This document shows, in pieces, positions 61,694 to 64,000 of a DNA stretch of 64,000 nt (positions are counted from its first letter, which is position 1; each line of letters starts with the position of its first letter). Made by a program: the position numbers and the translations under genes. The stretch covers positions 248,001-312,000 of the forward strand of contig NZ_BMTD01000009.1 of assembly GCF_014649495.1 (NCBI RefSeq), written 5' to 3'. Under the pieces are notes generated by a model, which searched no databases, had not been told where the DNA came from, and saw only the letters and a program-made list of their open reading frames with translations. This DNA comes from Streptomyces filipinensis (GTDB lineage Bacteria; Actinomycetota; Actinomycetes; Streptomycetales; Streptomycetaceae).

Positions 61694-62929
61694 GTGACCG
61701 TGGACAGCAGTGCCGCGCGCAAGCCGCGACGCAGCGCCGCAGGCAAGGCCGGCACCACCGGCACCAAGACCGGCAGGGCCGGGACCGCGTCCGGAGCCAC
61801 CGGCACCAAGCGCACCACGCGCGCCGCCGCGAAGCAGAGCGCCGAGCCGCAGCTCGTACAGCTGCTGACGCCCGAGGGCAAGCGGGTCAAGAACGCCGAG
61901 TACGACGCCTACGTCGCCGGCCTCACCCCCGAGGACCTGCGCGGTCTGTACCGGGACATGGTGCTCACCCGCCGCTTCGACGCCGAGGCCACCGCCCTGC
62001 AGCGCCAGGGCGAGCTGGGCCTGTGGGCCTCCCTGCTCGGCCAGGAGGCCGCCCAGATCGGCTCCGGCCGCGCGCTGCGCGACGACGACTACGTCTTCCC
62101 GACCTACCGCGAGCACGGCGTCGCCTGGTGCCGCGGGGTCGACCCGACCAACCTGCTCGGCATGTTCCGCGGCGTGAACAACGGCGGCTGGGACCCGAAC
62201 AGCAACAACTTCCACCTGTACACGATCGTCATCGGCTCCCAGACGCTGCACGCCACCGGCTACGCGATGGGCATCACCAAGGACGGCGCGGACAGCGCGG
62301 TCATCGCCTACTTCGGCGACGGCGCCTCCAGCCAGGGCGACGTGGCTGAATCGTTCACCTTCTCCGCGGTCTACAACGCTCCCGTGGTGTTCTTCTGCCA
62401 GAACAACCAGTGGGCGATCTCCGAGCCGACCGAGAAGCAGAGCCGCGTGCCGCTCTACCAGCGCGCGCAGGGCTTCGGCTTCCCCGGCGTGCGCGTCGAC
62501 GGCAACGACGTACTGGCCTGCCTCGCGGTCACCAAGTGGGCGCTGGAGCGCGCCCGCGACGGCGAGGGCCCCACCCTGGTCGAGGCGTACACCTACCGCA
62601 TGGGCGCCCACACCACCTCCGACGACCCCTCCCGCTACCGGGGCGACGAGGAGCGGCAGTCCTGGGAGGCGAAGGACCCGATCCTGCGCCTTCGCCGCTA
62701 CCTGGAGGCCTCGAACCACGCGGACGAAGGATTCTTCGCGGAACTCGACGCCGAGTCCGAGACGTTGGGCAAGCGAGTGCGCGAAGCGGTCCGCGCCATG
62801 CCCGACCCGGACCACTTCGCCATCTTCGAGAACGTGTACGCGGACGGGCACGCGCTCGTCGACGAGGAGCGCGCGCAGTTCGCCGCCTACCAGGCGTCGT
62901 TCGCGGACGCAGCTGAAGGGGGTCGCTGA
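61694..62929 (+). CDS. Alpha-keto acid dehydrogenase E1 alpha subunit (second set)
   Basis: The protein has 411 aa with a GTG start behind GGAGGAG. The first 55 residues are an unusual Lys/Arg/Ala/Thr-rich extension (AAGKAGTTGTKTGRAGT-type), absent from the paralogue at 46597. The thiamine diphosphate motif is FGDGASSQGDVAESF with QNNQWAISEP, and YRMGAHTTSDDPSRYR follows. It is probably the E1 alpha of a branched-chain keto-acid dehydrogenase rather than pyruvate dehydrogenase, by similarity in layout to bkd genes at this locus in S. coelicolor. Confidence 0.9.
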   Translation: MTVDSSAARKPRRSAAGKAGTTGTKTGRAGTASGATGTKRTTRAAAKQSAEPQLVQLLTPEGKRVKNAEYDAYVAGLTPEDLRGLYRDMVLTRRFDAEATALQRQGELGLWASLLGQEAAQIGSGRALRDDDYVFPTYREHGVAWCRGVDPTNLLGMFRGVNNGGWDPNSNNFHLYTIVIGSQTLHATGYAMGITKDGADSAVIAYFGDGASSQGDVAESFTFSAVYNAPVVFFCQNNQWAISEPTEKQSRVPLYQRAQGFGFPGVRVDGNDVLACLAVTKWALERARDGEGPTLVEAYTYRMGAHTTSDDPSRYRGDEERQSWEAKDPILRLRRYLEASNHADEGFFAELDAESETLGKRVREAVRAMPDPDHFAIFENVYADGHALVDEERAQFAAYQASFADAAEGGR

Positions 62930-62930
62930 G

Positions 62931-63908
62931 ATGGCCGAGAAGATGGCGATGGCGAAGGCCATCAACGAGTCGCTGCGCCGCGCCCTGGAGGAGGACCCCA
63001 AGGTCCTGGTCATGGGCGAGGACGTCGGCAAGCTCGGCGGCGTGTTCCGGGTGACGGACGGCCTCCAGAAGGACTTCGGCGAGAGCCGCGTCATCGACAC
63101 CCCGCTGGCGGAGTCCGGCATCGTCGGCACCGCGATCGGCCTCGCCCTGCGCGGCTACCGCCCGGTGGTCGAGATCCAGTTCGACGGCTTCGTCTTCCCG
63201 GCGTACGACCAGATCGTCACCCAGCTCGCGAAGATGCACGCGCGCTCGCTGGGCAAGGTCAAGATGCCCGTCGTCGTCCGCATCCCCTACGGCGGCGGCA
63301 TCGGAGCGGTCGAGCACCACTCGGAGTCCCCCGAGGCGCTGTTCGCGCACGTGGCGGGCCTGAAGGTCGTGTCTCCGTCGAACGCGTCGGACGCGTACTG
63401 GATGATGCAGCAGGCCATCCAGAGCGACGACCCGGTGATCTACTTCGAGCCGAAGCGCCGCTACTGGGACAAGGGCGAGGTGGACCTTGAGGCGATCCCG
63501 GCCCCGCTCCACAAGGCGCAGGTCGTCCGCGAGGGCACCGATCTGACCCTGGCCGCCTACGGCCCGATGGTGAAGCTCTGCCAGGAGGTCGCGGCCGCCG
63601 CGGCCGAGGAGGGCAAGTCCCTGGAGGTCCTGGACCTGCGCTCGGTCTCTCCGCTGGACTTCGACGCCATCCAGGCCTCGGTGGAGAAGACCCGCCGCCT
63701 GGTCGTGGTCCACGAGGCACCGGTGTTCCTCGGCTCCGGTGCGGAGATCGCCGCACGGATCACCGAGCGCTGCTTCTACCACCTGGAGGCGCCCGTCCTG
63801 CGGGTCGGTGGCTACCACGCCCCGTACCCGCCGGCGCGTCTGGAGGAGGAGTACCTGCCGGACCTGGACCGCGTGCTCGACGCCGTCGACCGCTCGCTGG
63901 CGTACTGA
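62931..63908 (+). CDS. Alpha-keto acid dehydrogenase E1 beta subunit (second set)
   Basis: The protein has 325 aa. GEDVGKLGGVFRVTDGL, PLAESGIVGTAIGLAL and IPYGGGIGAVEHHSESPE match E1 beta. It starts 1 bp after the E1 alpha stop, with GGGGG-type SD (GAAGGGGG) upstream. Confidence 0.93.
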   Translation: MAEKMAMAKAINESLRRALEEDPKVLVMGEDVGKLGGVFRVTDGLQKDFGESRVIDTPLAESGIVGTAIGLALRGYRPVVEIQFDGFVFPAYDQIVTQLAKMHARSLGKVKMPVVVRIPYGGGIGAVEHHSESPEALFAHVAGLKVVSPSNASDAYWMMQQAIQSDDPVIYFEPKRRYWDKGEVDLEAIPAPLHKAQVVREGTDLTLAAYGPMVKLCQEVAAAAAEEGKSLEVLDLRSVSPLDFDAIQASVEKTRRLVVVHEAPVFLGSGAEIAARITERCFYHLEAPVLRVGGYHAPYPPARLEEEYLPDLDRVLDAVDRSLAY

Positions 63909-63918
63909 GGAGAGGGTC

Positions 63919-64000
63919 GTGACGACGATGACGGAAGCGTCCGTACGCGAGTTCAAGATGCCGGACGTCGGCGAGGGACTCACCGAGGCCGAGATCCTCA
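63919..64000 (+). CDS. Dihydrolipoamide acyltransferase E2 (second set), N-terminus only
   Basis: The start is GTG 63919, with GAGGAGAGG 4 nt upstream. The visible residues include FKMPDVGEGLTEAEIL, the opening of a lipoyl domain. The rest lies outside the window. Confidence 0.9.
   Translation, partial: MTTMTEASVREFKMPDVGEGLTEAEIL

Overview
The window is chromosomal DNA of a Streptomyces. The base composition is very GC-rich with strong third-position GC bias, GTG starts are common, and many genes overlap by 4 bp (ATGA or GTGA). From about 13.4 kb onward the gene order is one I recognise as conserved, origin-proximal Streptomyces core: cyclophilin, rhomboid, crgA, class E sortases, pabA/trpG-like gene, then pknB-pbpA-ftsW/rodA-pstP-fhaB-fhaA, tRNA-Leu, phenylacetate and branched-chain keto-acid dehydrogenase genes, moeA, bpa and further kinases. 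A perfect parS-like palindrome and a cluster of DnaA-box-like 9-mers agree with an origin-proximal position. No species can be named from the sequence alone.

Region 1 (1-13.3 kb) is accessory and is the most interesting part: a biosynthetic gene cluster cut by the left edge. A minus-strand NRPS (A-PCP-C) is preceded by two tiny, near-identical six-codon ORFs with strong Shine-Dalgarno sites, followed by a terminator hairpin. Divergent from it runs a tightly coupled plus-strand operon: radical SAM enzyme, a 681-aa protein of unknown family, a DegT-fold enzyme whose PLP lysine is replaced by histidine, an internally duplicated GNAT protein, a Ham1/ITPase-like pyrophosphatase, an MFS exporter, a nucleoside 2-deoxyribosyltransferase/CMP-hydrolase-like protein and a GT-B glycosyltransferase-like protein. 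A convergent LuxR-type regulator and a small secreted peptide gene close the cluster. The set Ham1 (NTP to NMP), base-releasing hydrolase, glycosyltransferase, radical SAM enzyme, DegT enzyme and NRPS suggests a peptidyl-nucleoside pathway related in logic to blasticidin S, mildiomycin and gougerotin. This is inference. A 23-bp motif is shared by the divergent promoter region and the regulator's own promoter.

Region 2 (13.4-29.7 kb) is cell envelope and division core: DUF5324 protein, peptidyl-prolyl isomerase, rhomboid protease, CrgA, DUF881 protein, three class E sortases interleaved with a 53-aa membrane peptide and a glutamine amidotransferase, then the minus-strand kinase/PBP/FtsW/phosphatase/FHA operon and tRNA-Leu(CAG).

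Region 3 (30-46.4 kb) holds a DUF2252 protein, a J-domain protein, a rhodanese, an acyl-CoA dehydrogenase behind a KstR-like operator, the paaABCDE phenylacetyl-CoA epoxidase operon, a DUF5819/HTTM pair, a SpoU methyltransferase, paaN, paaH-like and a TetR regulator. A 14-bp palindrome recurs upstream of paaA, between paaN and paaH, and upstream of the first bkd operon, so these are probably one regulon.

Region 4 (46.4-64 kb) holds a first branched-chain keto-acid dehydrogenase operon (E1a-E1b-E2) with an AsnC-type regulator, a MobA-like protein, moeA, a TrkA-type potassium channel, a quinone oxidoreductase, a secreted surface protein, the proteasome activator bpa, two divergent Ser/Thr kinases, an APH-type phosphotransferase, and a second E1a-E1b-E2 operon cut by the right edge. 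Several intergenic gaps carry degenerate tandem repeats. No IS element, integrase, CRISPR array or rRNA gene was seen.
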